Shown here: in pieces, positions 45,455 through 53,519 of the stretch
Layout: each line of letters begins with the position of its first letter
How positions within the stretch are numbered: position 1 is the first letter of the stretch
Assembly (NCBI GenBank): GCA_046483125.1
Contig: JAWODU010000019.1
Location: 4,518 to 68,517, forward strand
Direction: 5' to 3'
DNA length: 64,000 nt
Origin: JAWODU01 sp046483125
GTDB taxonomy: Bacteria; Verrucomicrobiota; Kiritimatiellia; UBA8416; JAWODU01
Translations under genes and position numbers: made by a program
Notes under the pieces: model-generated
Databases searched by the model: none
What the model saw: only the letters and a program-made list of their open reading frames with translations
What the model was told of the DNA's origin: nothing

Positions 45455-46207
45455 ATGGCAAAAGTAACAAAAGCGGAACTGGAACGGATTTACCGGAAGT
45501 ATAACCGCAGGAAATACGTAATCCCGGACCCTCTGCAGTTTTTGTACGCCTATTCCGAAGTTCGCGACCGTGAAATAGCCGCGCTTATAGCCTCTTCACT
45601 CGCCTACGGCCGCGTAACCCAGATAGTAAACAGCGTGCAAAAAGCACTGGCCGTTGCCGGGCCCTCCCCGCGGAAGTTTATTGAGGAAACAGCCCCCCGC
45701 GAAATTGACCGGCGCCTGGCGCATTTTACCCACCGCTTCACGACCGGTGTGCACCTTGCCGGTATGCTCAAGCGAGTCAGAAAAGTTCTCCGCCGTTACG
45801 GTTCGCTCAACCGCTGTTTCCTGGAGGGACTTGACACCTCCGAAGAAACCGTCCTGCCCGCCCTTGCCGAATTTGTTCGGCGGCTGGACTGCAGAGACAA
45901 TTATCTACTTCCCGATCCCCGGCGGGGAAGCGCCTGCAAGCGCCTGAACCTTTTTCTCAGGTGGATGGTCCGAAAGGACACGGTGGACCCCGGCGGCTGG
46001 CGCGGCGTTCCGGCGGCCATGCTGATTGTTCCGCTCGACACTCATATGGCCGCGAAGGGCCGTGAGCTTGAAATAACCGACAGGAAAGCTCCGGACATTA
46101 AAATGGCACTGGAAATGACCGCGTTCTTCCGGTCACTGTGCCCCGGGGACCCGGTGAAATACGATTTCGCCCTGACCCGGCCGGGAATCCGGCGCGAAAG
46201 CGAGTAG
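45455..46207 (+). CDS. TIGR02757 / DUF2400-family protein
   Basis: A 250-residue soluble protein with family hallmarks: DPLQFLYAYSEVRDREIAALIASSLAYGRV, then NLFLRWMVRKDTVDPGGW and IVPLDTHM. The fold resembles DNA glycosylases with a helix-hairpin-helix, but activity is unproven. The open frame extends upstream through the rubredoxin gene, so I place the start at the ATG 45455. It converges on the aldo/keto reductase gene with a six-base gap. Confidence 0.88.
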   Translation: MAKVTKAELERIYRKYNRRKYVIPDPLQFLYAYSEVRDREIAALIASSLAYGRVTQIVNSVQKALAVAGPSPRKFIEETAPREIDRRLAHFTHRFTTGVHLAGMLKRVRKVLRRYGSLNRCFLEGLDTSEETVLPALAEFVRRLDCRDNYLLPDPRRGSACKRLNLFLRWMVRKDTVDPGGWRGVPAAMLIVPLDTHMAAKGRELEITDRKAPDIKMALEMTAFFRSLCPGDPVKYDFALTRPGIRRESE

Positions 46208-46212
46208 TCGCT

Positions 46213-47340
46213 TTACTTCTTTGCGGCTTCTTTTCTCGCCGCTTCCACTTCTCCCGCTATTTCCTTCAGCCGTTCCCGGATGGGCAGTTTCTGGGTGCAT
46301 CTTTCCTCGCACTGCCCGCACTCGGTACAGCGGTCCAGGTAATCGTCTTCGAGCGATATTCCCCAGTGAAAACGCAGGCGGTTTAACGCCTGCCGCAGTT
46401 TGCCGCTCAGAATGTAATGATTGTACGCCTCCATGTACTTGGGTACCGGGATCCCTTCCGGGCAATCGTCGCAGTAACGACAGCTCGTGCACATCGCGTC
46501 GAAAGAGTCGCTCAGGCTTCGGCGTATCCGGTCCACCTCCTTCTCCGGGATCGGGCGCATGCCTTCGACGGCGCTTACGGCCTCTTTGACCTGGTCCTCC
46601 GTGCTGAACCCGACCAGGGCCACGGTGATACGCGGATCGTTTATCAGGAATCTCAGGGCGCCTTCGACTACGCTCTCCTCTTCGCGCGTCTTGACGAATG
46701 AAAACCGGTCCGCGTGCTCGGGAATAATGCCCCCGCCCAGCGGGTTCATCACCACCACGCCCATGCCGCGCTCCGCCGCGGCGGCGATTCCCGCTTCCCT
46801 GTAAGCGAAATTCATCGCGCAGTAACCGGCCAGCAGGCCGTCAAAAGGGTAATCGTTCACCATCTCAGTGATTTCGTTTCCCGACATGTGTGAAGAAACG
46901 CAGATATGCTTAATCAGGCCCTCGTCCCTGAACTTTTCCATTGCCTTCAGCACGCCCTTGTTTTTGCGGTTCGCGTAGTCTTCCGGCGTCAGCACGCACC
47001 ACACGTGATAGAAATCAATGTAGTCCAGGCCCATCCGTTCGAGCGAATTTTCAAGGTTGCGGCGCATTCCTTCCGCGTCCTTGGCCATTGTCTTCGTAGA
47101 CACGTAAAACGGCTTTTCCCCGCGGGTCTTCTTCATTTCCTTGAACGCGGTGCCGTAAATATCCTCGGATTTCCCGTACCCCGGGGCGGTGTCGAAATAG
47201 TTGATTCCCGCGTCGTAAGCGGCCTTTACCACCGCCGCCCCCGCGTCCCAGTTGTCGTGGTCCGGAAAACGCATGCCCCCGAAACCTATGCTTGATACTT
47301 CCGGTCCGTTTGCCCCGTATTTACTGCATTTCATTGCCAT
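46213..47340 (-). CDS. Aldo/keto reductase with C-terminal ferredoxin-type domain
   Basis: A 375-residue protein. The AKR barrel holds the tetrad Asp50, Tyr55, Lys83 and His112, so NADPH-type reduction is expected. The C-terminal 90 residues contain two cysteine clusters (CTSCRYCDDCPEGIPVPK and CTECGQCEERCTQKLPI) that bind 4Fe-4S centres. This subclass is found in anaerobes, with unknown substrates. It stands alone on the minus strand between two convergent or divergent neighbours. Confidence 0.92.
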   Translation of the reverse strand: MAMKCSKYGANGPEVSSIGFGGMRFPDHDNWDAGAAVVKAAYDAGINYFDTAPGYGKSEDIYGTAFKEMKKTRGEKPFYVSTKTMAKDAEGMRRNLENSLERMGLDYIDFYHVWCVLTPEDYANRKNKGVLKAMEKFRDEGLIKHICVSSHMSGNEITEMVNDYPFDGLLAGYCAMNFAYREAGIAAAAERGMGVVVMNPLGGGIIPEHADRFSFVKTREEESVVEGALRFLINDPRITVALVGFSTEDQVKEAVSAVEGMRPIPEKEVDRIRRSLSDSFDAMCTSCRYCDDCPEGIPVPKYMEAYNHYILSGKLRQALNRLRFHWGISLEDDYLDRCTECGQCEERCTQKLPIRERLKEIAGEVEAARKEAAKK

Positions 47341-47473
47341 ATCCCGCTTCTCCTTCCGGTATTTCGCGTTTCATCTGCCCCCTTACCGTAACACCGGAAA
47401 GACGCAGTGTCGAGATGCGAAATGCGGAATGCGGGTGTTGTGTGTCTGGCGGAAAGTCGCTGTACCATCACAG

Positions 47474-48391
47474 CTACGCGTCGGGGAGGAAGCGCTTGAG
47501 CACCTGGAGGTCCTCTTCCTTCCTGTAGCTGAACGCCCACACGATGAGCTGGTTATTCTGCTTCTCGACCCTGCAGTGCACCTTCAGTTTGAAACACCAC
47601 CGGCTGATCTCGTCGCGGTGCGCTATCACATGCGGGGCCCTTCTCCGCCACAGTATCTCGCCGTTCTTCCCGGGCCTGAACACTATGCCGGGGAACCCGC
47701 GGAAGGTGTTGAGGTAGCCTGTTACCCACTCTTCCATTGATTTGTCCCCTTTAAGGAACCGGTCCGCGCAGGAGAAATGCCAGAGGTGGAACCGGCGCAT
47801 CTTCCAGCGGAAAATCATGAGTTTCGAACCGATGTCGAACTTGGTGTTTTCGAGAAGAAAGTCATGGGGCACCTCAAAAGAAATGTCGTAAAGCTGCCAC
47901 GGCACCAGCCCCGCCTCATTGTGCTTTATGAAGTCCGAAGAAAGCACCTTCATTATCTTAACGGGGCTTTCCCTGTCGCCAGGCATGAAATGCACAAAGA
48001 AACAGCCCACCAGTGTTGATCGCGGGCAGAGATAAAAAGCAGTCACCAGGCTGTGTTCCACGGCGCTGAGCTCTTTTTTGTTACTTCGGGTGGGAAGGGT
48101 TTCGCGCATAATGTACTGCGTGGCGTGCCAGTCCGGAGGAAGTCCGGATATGCGTTTCGTGCGGCTGGCGCGCATCGTGAGCTTGCGCGTGGATTTTTCG
48201 TAACGATCCAGAATCTGTTTGGGCGTGATTTTCCTGCCGGGCCTTATCCATTCCGCCTCCATGCGAACCGCGTACTCGTCTTCCAGCTCCAGGCGCGTAA
48301 CTCCTTTTTTAAGGAACCTGTAGAGCGCGACTTCCCAGTTCTCCGGCACCAGAAAAGACACTCTGTCCCAGGAAATCCGGCGGGTATTCAT
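47474..48391 (-). CDS. Uncharacterised soluble protein at end of the DUF6785/FtsX block
   Basis: A 305-residue protein of no family I recognise. It lacks a signal peptide or clear membrane span, is rich in Arg, Lys, Trp and Phe, and has a C-terminal WAFSYRKEEDLQVLKRF. The segment FDIGSKLMIFRWKMRRF suggests a beta sheet that could contact a membrane. It starts 15 bases after the stop of the coiled-coil membrane protein and is therefore probably cotranscribed with the large block. I could not assign a function. Confidence 0.7.
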   Translation of the reverse strand: MNTRRISWDRVSFLVPENWEVALYRFLKKGVTRLELEDEYAVRMEAEWIRPGRKITPKQILDRYEKSTRKLTMRASRTKRISGLPPDWHATQYIMRETLPTRSNKKELSAVEHSLVTAFYLCPRSTLVGCFFVHFMPGDRESPVKIMKVLSSDFIKHNEAGLVPWQLYDISFEVPHDFLLENTKFDIGSKLMIFRWKMRRFHLWHFSCADRFLKGDKSMEEWVTGYLNTFRGFPGIVFRPGKNGEILWRRRAPHVIAHRDEISRWCFKLKVHCRVEKQNNQLIVWAFSYRKEEDLQVLKRFLPDA

Positions 48392-48406
48392 CGGGTTTGC
48401 CGTTTG

Positions 48407-51364
48407 TCAGAACCTGTTGAGGGTCACGCCGAACAGGCACATGAAAAGTTCACCCAGTATCAATCCGATAAACATGGCGCGAAACTGGGCGTAGGTCCGG
48501 TTGTCGCCGTACTTGCTGACCATCGTCTTGAACAGCCAGCCCAGCAGAATGGAAAACCAGTACTGCCACATCAGCGGGTTGACCCACATTATCAGGCCGA
48601 TAGGGTGCGGAAGCCAGAAAACGCGCTGGCGCAAGAATATCAGCGCCCCCATCACGATAACGCCGGTAAGAAGCCAGTACTTGCCGCCGGCCACGTCCGT
48701 GGGCTCACTCTGGGCCATGTTTTTGATCTCGCTGAATATGTCCGTAAGGGCGGTGCTGTAGAACCACCCATGCATTCCGTCGGCCCCGTTTTTGTATCCC
48801 AGAATAATGTGAGTGGCAATGGCAACGACGGTGGCCGCCAGAATGCCGAATGCCACCGCGGTGTGGAACCTGAGGCGTCCCATTTTCACGTTGTCCCTCA
48901 CCTTGAGCGCGTTGGCCATGGCCGGGGCTATGAAAGCCTTTATGTCCCAGAAGAAAATATACAGGTAGCACACCAGCGGAGCCAGAAGCGGAGCGGCGGT
49001 CCAGGCCTTGTTCATGCCGACAACGTGCCTGATAAGGTGAAACGGTCCGAAGAAACACTGGAATCCCAGCAGGCCCCCCTCCGTCACCGCCCTGACCAGC
49101 CCGATCGTGATAACCAGCACTACCAGGTAAACGAAAATGGAAAAGTAGATGTTGGCGCCCAGCCCCCAGGTCAGCACTCCTACCAGCCCCGCGGAACAGA
49201 AAACAAAGAGAAAGGACGAAATCCTGAGTTCCGTGCGCTCCGGCTTCTCCAGTTCGGAGACGGCCCCGGGCCTGAACGCGCAGAAAAGGTACTGGCGGCA
49301 TTTCCACAATATCACCGCGGCGAACGCGGTGAGGGCGCCTCCGCCTATGGCGGTACGGAAATTCAGGAGCGAAGTCATGCCCTTGGGAAAGGAATTCAGG
49401 TTTTCCCCGTAGCCCATCCACACCAGCACGAGCGTCAGGACCATGAAAACAAGATGAAAGAACCAGAGGGAAAAGGATATCTTTGCCGGAATCAGGAAGG
49501 TGAGACCTACCAGCGTAAAAATTATCTGATGGTGGGCGTTAGGTAAGAGCCCCGCAAACGGGCTGTTCTGAATGTACGGCGTCCAGTCATACCTGAGAGC
49601 TATATCACCCGCTCCGGGAATAATCTGCTTTGTGGCCAGCAGGTTCCACCCCATAACCCCTATGGATATCGCCGCACCCGTCCAGAACATTCCGTTTCTG
49701 TAAAGCGCCGGTACCCGTCCGCCGTTCTCGTCGTAGGCGCCGCTGAGATAAGTGGGCAGTTCCGCCAGAGGATAGATCAATTTCTCGTTATAGGCCCACT
49801 GGCGGAATATCAGGACGTTAAACGTCATGAGCACCGTATAGGTAAGGAGAATCACCACCGCCCACTTCGCGAGAGGGCCGACCCACTTTTTCCACGGCAC
49901 GTTACCGGCCGCGAAAGTGCGCAGGTCGCCGTCGAAAGTCCTGAACGCGGCCATTTCCGATTCGATCTTTTCGACAAGAGCGGGGCAACCCCCGGGCACC
50001 GCCGTTTCGGACTCGGCCGAAAGTTCCTCAAGGTTTTCCATGGTCTCGGCAACGACCCCGGCGGTCGCCAGGGACGGTTTCACTTTGCGGTCCAGTCTGG
50101 AGTTAAGCGATTCAAGATTTTTCTTCTTCTTGTCTACCCACTTCTGTACTTTCTTTATTCTCCTGGTAAGCTCTTCGGCAGTTTCGTCCATTGCGTACCG
50201 TCTCTGCTCCCTGAGCAGTCTCAAGTGCTTTTCTTCGTCCCCTATCTCCTCGCGCAGGTTGTTTATTTTCGCTTCCAGGTCCGCCTGGCGCTCTTCAAGT
50301 TCGGGAAGACCTGCCAATGGTTCAAGCATTCCGGCGGCTTCGGCAATCAATGCCGCCGCCTCTTTGCCCGTCCGGGGCCCTGAACTGTCTTCAAGCATGC
50401 TGCGGGCCTTTTCCAGCAACTCGAGCGAGTCGGTGCCGCGGCTGAAACGGCGTACGCGGTACATGTACGAGTGAAGTCCCTCTCCGGGATCGTATATGAA
50501 CCCGGGCACAGCCCGCAGTTCGCCCGGAAGGCCCCTGCGGAATTGCTCCACGGTTTCAAAAGTGCCGGCCTTTGCCTCGGCCAGTTCCCCGGCGCGTTCG
50601 TCCTTTGTCTCCTGAAGTAACCGGATTTTTTCCGGAAAAGTATCCAGGACTTTCCCGCGGTTGTACTCGCCTTCGTATTCTTTCCAGGCTTCGCGCGCCC
50701 TCTCCAGCGCCTGCCTGATTACCAAAACCTGGTGTCTCAGCGGCTCCGCCCGAAGCGTTCTTTCTTTCTCGTCGGGAATCTTCTCGAGTTCGTGAAGTTT
50801 CGCGGTGACTTCTTCGAGATTTTCCGCCGCCGCCTGCACGTTCGCGGCGGCGCGGTATACCTTCTTTGCCCTGTCCCACTTGAGTTCAGCGTCCCTTGCC
50901 TCGATGGCGGCCTCGCGGATCCCGTCCTCGGCCACGAAGAAGTCGTCGTTGACGTAAGGTTCCACGTAAAGGTCCCAGCGGGACTGCATATTGTTCCAGT
51001 CCGGGTTGAATAGGCCCGAGGTAAGCGGCACGAGCTGTGAAGCCAGCCCGAAAGTGGAAACCCCGCCCGAAACAGCCCCCATAACAAAAACTATGAGGAG
51101 TTCGGTTGGTGTGAACCTGCGTATGAAGCGGACAAATTTCAGCAGTGGGTTAATCAGCACTACTCCAACGGCAAGCAATATGTAAGGCAGGACCGCAATC
51201 TGAGTAGAGGTGATGATGTGGCCCGGCACGTTCTCCTGATACACGGTGTACCAGGCAAAAAGACCCGCGAAGATCATGCCCAGCAGAAAGGACCGCAGTG
51301 TTATGCGGTTCCTCTTCGGCTCCTCGCCCCATTTCCCGGATTTATCTTTCACACCATTACTCAT
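48407..51364 (-). CDS. DUF6785-type OPT-like polytopic protein with long coiled-coil insertion
   Basis: A 985-residue inner-membrane protein. Four hydrophobic spans lie in residues 25-120, and about ten more from 505 to the C-terminus. Between them, residues about 155-485 are almost fully charged helix with heptad-like leucines, an inserted coiled coil. The remaining part resembles DUF6785 proteins (ATKQIIPGAGDIALRYDWTP, GGLLGFQCFFGPFHLIRHVV, HFHTAVAFGI), thought to be related to OPT oligopeptide transporters. The insertion could reach the periplasm or a partner. The start GTG/ATG at 51364 follows the repeat-containing gap. Confidence 0.8.
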   Translation of the reverse strand: MSNGVKDKSGKWGEEPKRNRITLRSFLLGMIFAGLFAWYTVYQENVPGHIITSTQIAVLPYILLAVGVVLINPLLKFVRFIRRFTPTELLIVFVMGAVSGGVSTFGLASQLVPLTSGLFNPDWNNMQSRWDLYVEPYVNDDFFVAEDGIREAAIEARDAELKWDRAKKVYRAAANVQAAAENLEEVTAKLHELEKIPDEKERTLRAEPLRHQVLVIRQALERAREAWKEYEGEYNRGKVLDTFPEKIRLLQETKDERAGELAEAKAGTFETVEQFRRGLPGELRAVPGFIYDPGEGLHSYMYRVRRFSRGTDSLELLEKARSMLEDSSGPRTGKEAAALIAEAAGMLEPLAGLPELEERQADLEAKINNLREEIGDEEKHLRLLREQRRYAMDETAEELTRRIKKVQKWVDKKKKNLESLNSRLDRKVKPSLATAGVVAETMENLEELSAESETAVPGGCPALVEKIESEMAAFRTFDGDLRTFAAGNVPWKKWVGPLAKWAVVILLTYTVLMTFNVLIFRQWAYNEKLIYPLAELPTYLSGAYDENGGRVPALYRNGMFWTGAAISIGVMGWNLLATKQIIPGAGDIALRYDWTPYIQNSPFAGLLPNAHHQIIFTLVGLTFLIPAKISFSLWFFHLVFMVLTLVLVWMGYGENLNSFPKGMTSLLNFRTAIGGGALTAFAAVILWKCRQYLFCAFRPGAVSELEKPERTELRISSFLFVFCSAGLVGVLTWGLGANIYFSIFVYLVVLVITIGLVRAVTEGGLLGFQCFFGPFHLIRHVVGMNKAWTAAPLLAPLVCYLYIFFWDIKAFIAPAMANALKVRDNVKMGRLRFHTAVAFGILAATVVAIATHIILGYKNGADGMHGWFYSTALTDIFSEIKNMAQSEPTDVAGGKYWLLTGVIVMGALIFLRQRVFWLPHPIGLIMWVNPLMWQYWFSILLGWLFKTMVSKYGDNRTYAQFRAMFIGLILGELFMCLFGVTLNRF

Positions 51365-51505
51365 TGCAGTATTCAGTACACGGTACCGTTCCCCTGAACC
51401 GCCCAGCCTCCCTCTTGCTCCCCATCCTGTTGATCCTGTCTGAAATTCCCCTCTTCTCTCTTCCTCTCCTCCGTGCCTCCGTGGTTCAATTCTCCCCTCC
51501 GCCGC
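51365..51505. other. Intergenic gap with dispersed repeat
   Basis: A 141-base gap between the two DUF6785-type genes. It carries the CATCCTGTTGATCCTGTC repeat at 51423-51450 followed by pyrimidine-rich short steps (TCTTCCTCTCC, CTCCGTGCCTCCGTGG). No gene is seen. Confidence 0.6.
51423..51450. repeat. Dispersed CATCCTGTTGATCCTGTC repeat
   Basis: CATCCTGTTGATCCTGTC then TGAAATTCCC matches 13044-13080 (which continues AAAAAATCCC) and the diverged copy at 5369-5400. All three copies lie in gaps between minus-strand genes, on the same strand. Confidence 0.65.
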
Positions 51506-53515
51506 CTACCACGGCGTCGGACTCAACATCCTGGATATCACGTTAAAAGACAACGCTATCATGGACGTCAGTCCCAACCCGCATCCAAACCCCGCCATGA
51601 TCGCCGTCATGTACTTGAGCCACATGTCCTTGTACTTGCGCTTGAAATGAAAACGCGCCACGGCCGCGCCCAGCATCGTGCAGAAAACCGCACCCGGGTT
51701 GCTCTGCGCCAGCCCCCATACCGCCCCGAATATAAGCATTATGGGCATTCCCACGGCCGAAAGGATCGCAAAAAGCGACGAACCCGATATGAAACCCCAT
51801 AGCGCGTAGTCCAGGTTCATGGCCTCCAGGAACTGCGATCCTCCCTCCTGCGTGGCGGTAATCATAACCGCCCAGTTTCTCAGCTTAAGCGGCCACATCT
51901 TCTGCGTGTACGGATACGCCCCGGAAGGCACCTCCGCCATCCGCCAGAGAATCTCGGAGGTCAGGAAAGAGGCTATAAGTATAATGGGAACCGTAAGAAT
52001 AAGTGTCTTGACCTGGCTCTTGATCTTGGTCCCGGTCAGTTCCAGAACACGAAAACCCACCGTTTCAGAGCCGAGGTTCTGTATGGGCATGGGCACGAAC
52101 CATATGTCCGTCCCCTTGTATCCGGTGAGTATAATGGTCAACTCCTTCAGGTACGGTATGTTTACCGCCCGCCCGCATATGCCTTCCAGCTTGGCGGTGG
52201 CATACGAGATAAGAGGCGTGTACAGAAGGGCGTAGAACGTCATGATCTTCCACGGATAGCTGTTGCCTATCAGGAAGACGCCCAGCAACACCCAGGAAAA
52301 GGTACTGAACAGGTATATGAACAGGGCAACGAAAATTGAAAAATCACCCCTCGCGGCGTTGCCCATCACAAGCGTTCGCCAGGTTTCCCTGGCGCGCCGG
52401 CCGAAGCTCTTGGTGTGAGTCAGTTCCCTCGACCGGGGCCTCACGGCGTTTTTCACCGTTGTGGTCAGAAACACCACGAGCTGGCTGAATGTAACCGCAA
52501 GGGTCAACCCGATACCGAAAGCGAGGTAAAAATCAATGTGGTTGGAAAACTGCGCGTTGACGAAACCCATCTCCGGACGCCAGGTCGTCAGTATTCCGGC
52601 CTCGTAAAGCAGGGGATTCGCCACCCAGGTCATTACCAGCCCCACGAACGCCCCCACCACGCTCCAGAACGGCACTATCATGCCTACCATGAAAGCGGCA
52701 AAATCGAGTTTCAGGTTAAAGGGAACCGCGGGAAGCACGCGCCCGATCTGCTGTGTGTAATCTATGAAAATCATCGGGATGAGTTCTATGCGCTTGGGAA
52801 GCACCGCCTGGGTTATCATCGGAACGCAGATGTAAAGCAGGCCCCATATCATTCCCAGTACGCCCCCTATGGAGAAACACCGCCAGCGCCACGTCGTCTC
52901 TTCGCCCCTGTCGGTGGAAAGGGCCACTATTCCCGCGGCCCCCACGGGCGCGAACGGGAAAGGCAGTCTTTCCACGTCGTTTACCATCCGGTACAGGACG
53001 TACCCGAGACCGTAGTTGTCTATCCGGGTTATGAAAATGCGGAACATGGTGATGCCGATAACCGGAAGCCAGGCCAGGCTGAAAAGCGTCCGTCCGGCGC
53101 TTTGTATATCGGCGGCACGCGGGAAAGCCCACGTCGGCAGATCAACCAGGCCCAGCCCCTGAATGTATTCGGACTGCGCGACGTACTGCTTGAACAGGAA
53201 ACCGGCGAAGGGATCGGCCAGCACCGCCCCGGCCATGAAATGAAGCGTATAGAGTTCCTGGCTCTTAAGCGTGGTGAACGAACGCTTGGCAATCTCGGCG
53301 AAGAGAATCACAAGCACCCATTTCATGGCGTTTCCGATCTGGGCGTCGTTGCCTATCACGAGCACGAGGTAATCGGTGGCCGGGTTGACTATGAACCCGA
53401 GCAGGATGGCGCCCACTACCGTCTTCCAGCTGAAACCGTCCCGGAACTCCGTGATGTCCGGGGGTTTCATAATGTCCCGGTACTCGTTGAGTTCCTTGTC
53501 GTCAACCCATGACAT
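51506..53515 (-). CDS. DUF6785/DUF6784-type OPT-like polytopic membrane protein
   Basis: A 669-residue inner-membrane protein with about twelve to fourteen hydrophobic segments, and no coiled-coil insertion. Segments FSWKTVVGAILLGFIVNPAT, VERLPFPFAPVGAAGIVAL, NHIDFYLAFGIGLTLAV and VNIPYLKELTIILTGYKGTDIW fit the DUF6784/6785 class seen in PVC genomes. Transport is likely but the substrate is unknown. Its start ATG at 53515 is four bases before the stop of the giant FtsX fusion, so the two genes are probably translated together. Confidence 0.82.
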   Translation of the reverse strand: MSWVDDKELNEYRDIMKPPDITEFRDGFSWKTVVGAILLGFIVNPATDYLVLVIGNDAQIGNAMKWVLVILFAEIAKRSFTTLKSQELYTLHFMAGAVLADPFAGFLFKQYVAQSEYIQGLGLVDLPTWAFPRAADIQSAGRTLFSLAWLPVIGITMFRIFITRIDNYGLGYVLYRMVNDVERLPFPFAPVGAAGIVALSTDRGEETTWRWRCFSIGGVLGMIWGLLYICVPMITQAVLPKRIELIPMIFIDYTQQIGRVLPAVPFNLKLDFAAFMVGMIVPFWSVVGAFVGLVMTWVANPLLYEAGILTTWRPEMGFVNAQFSNHIDFYLAFGIGLTLAVTFSQLVVFLTTTVKNAVRPRSRELTHTKSFGRRARETWRTLVMGNAARGDFSIFVALFIYLFSTFSWVLLGVFLIGNSYPWKIMTFYALLYTPLISYATAKLEGICGRAVNIPYLKELTIILTGYKGTDIWFVPMPIQNLGSETVGFRVLELTGTKIKSQVKTLILTVPIILIASFLTSEILWRMAEVPSGAYPYTQKMWPLKLRNWAVMITATQEGGSQFLEAMNLDYALWGFISGSSLFAILSAVGMPIMLIFGAVWGLAQSNPGAVFCTMLGAAVARFHFKRKYKDMWLKYMTAIMAGFGCGLGLTSMIALSFNVISRMLSPTPW

Positions 53516-53519
53516 GGTC

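Noticed and set aside
48053..49546. Plus-strand 497-residue open frame
   Set aside because: Shadow of the DUF6785-type protein; rich in His, Arg, Gln and Pro as antisense of a membrane protein tends to be.
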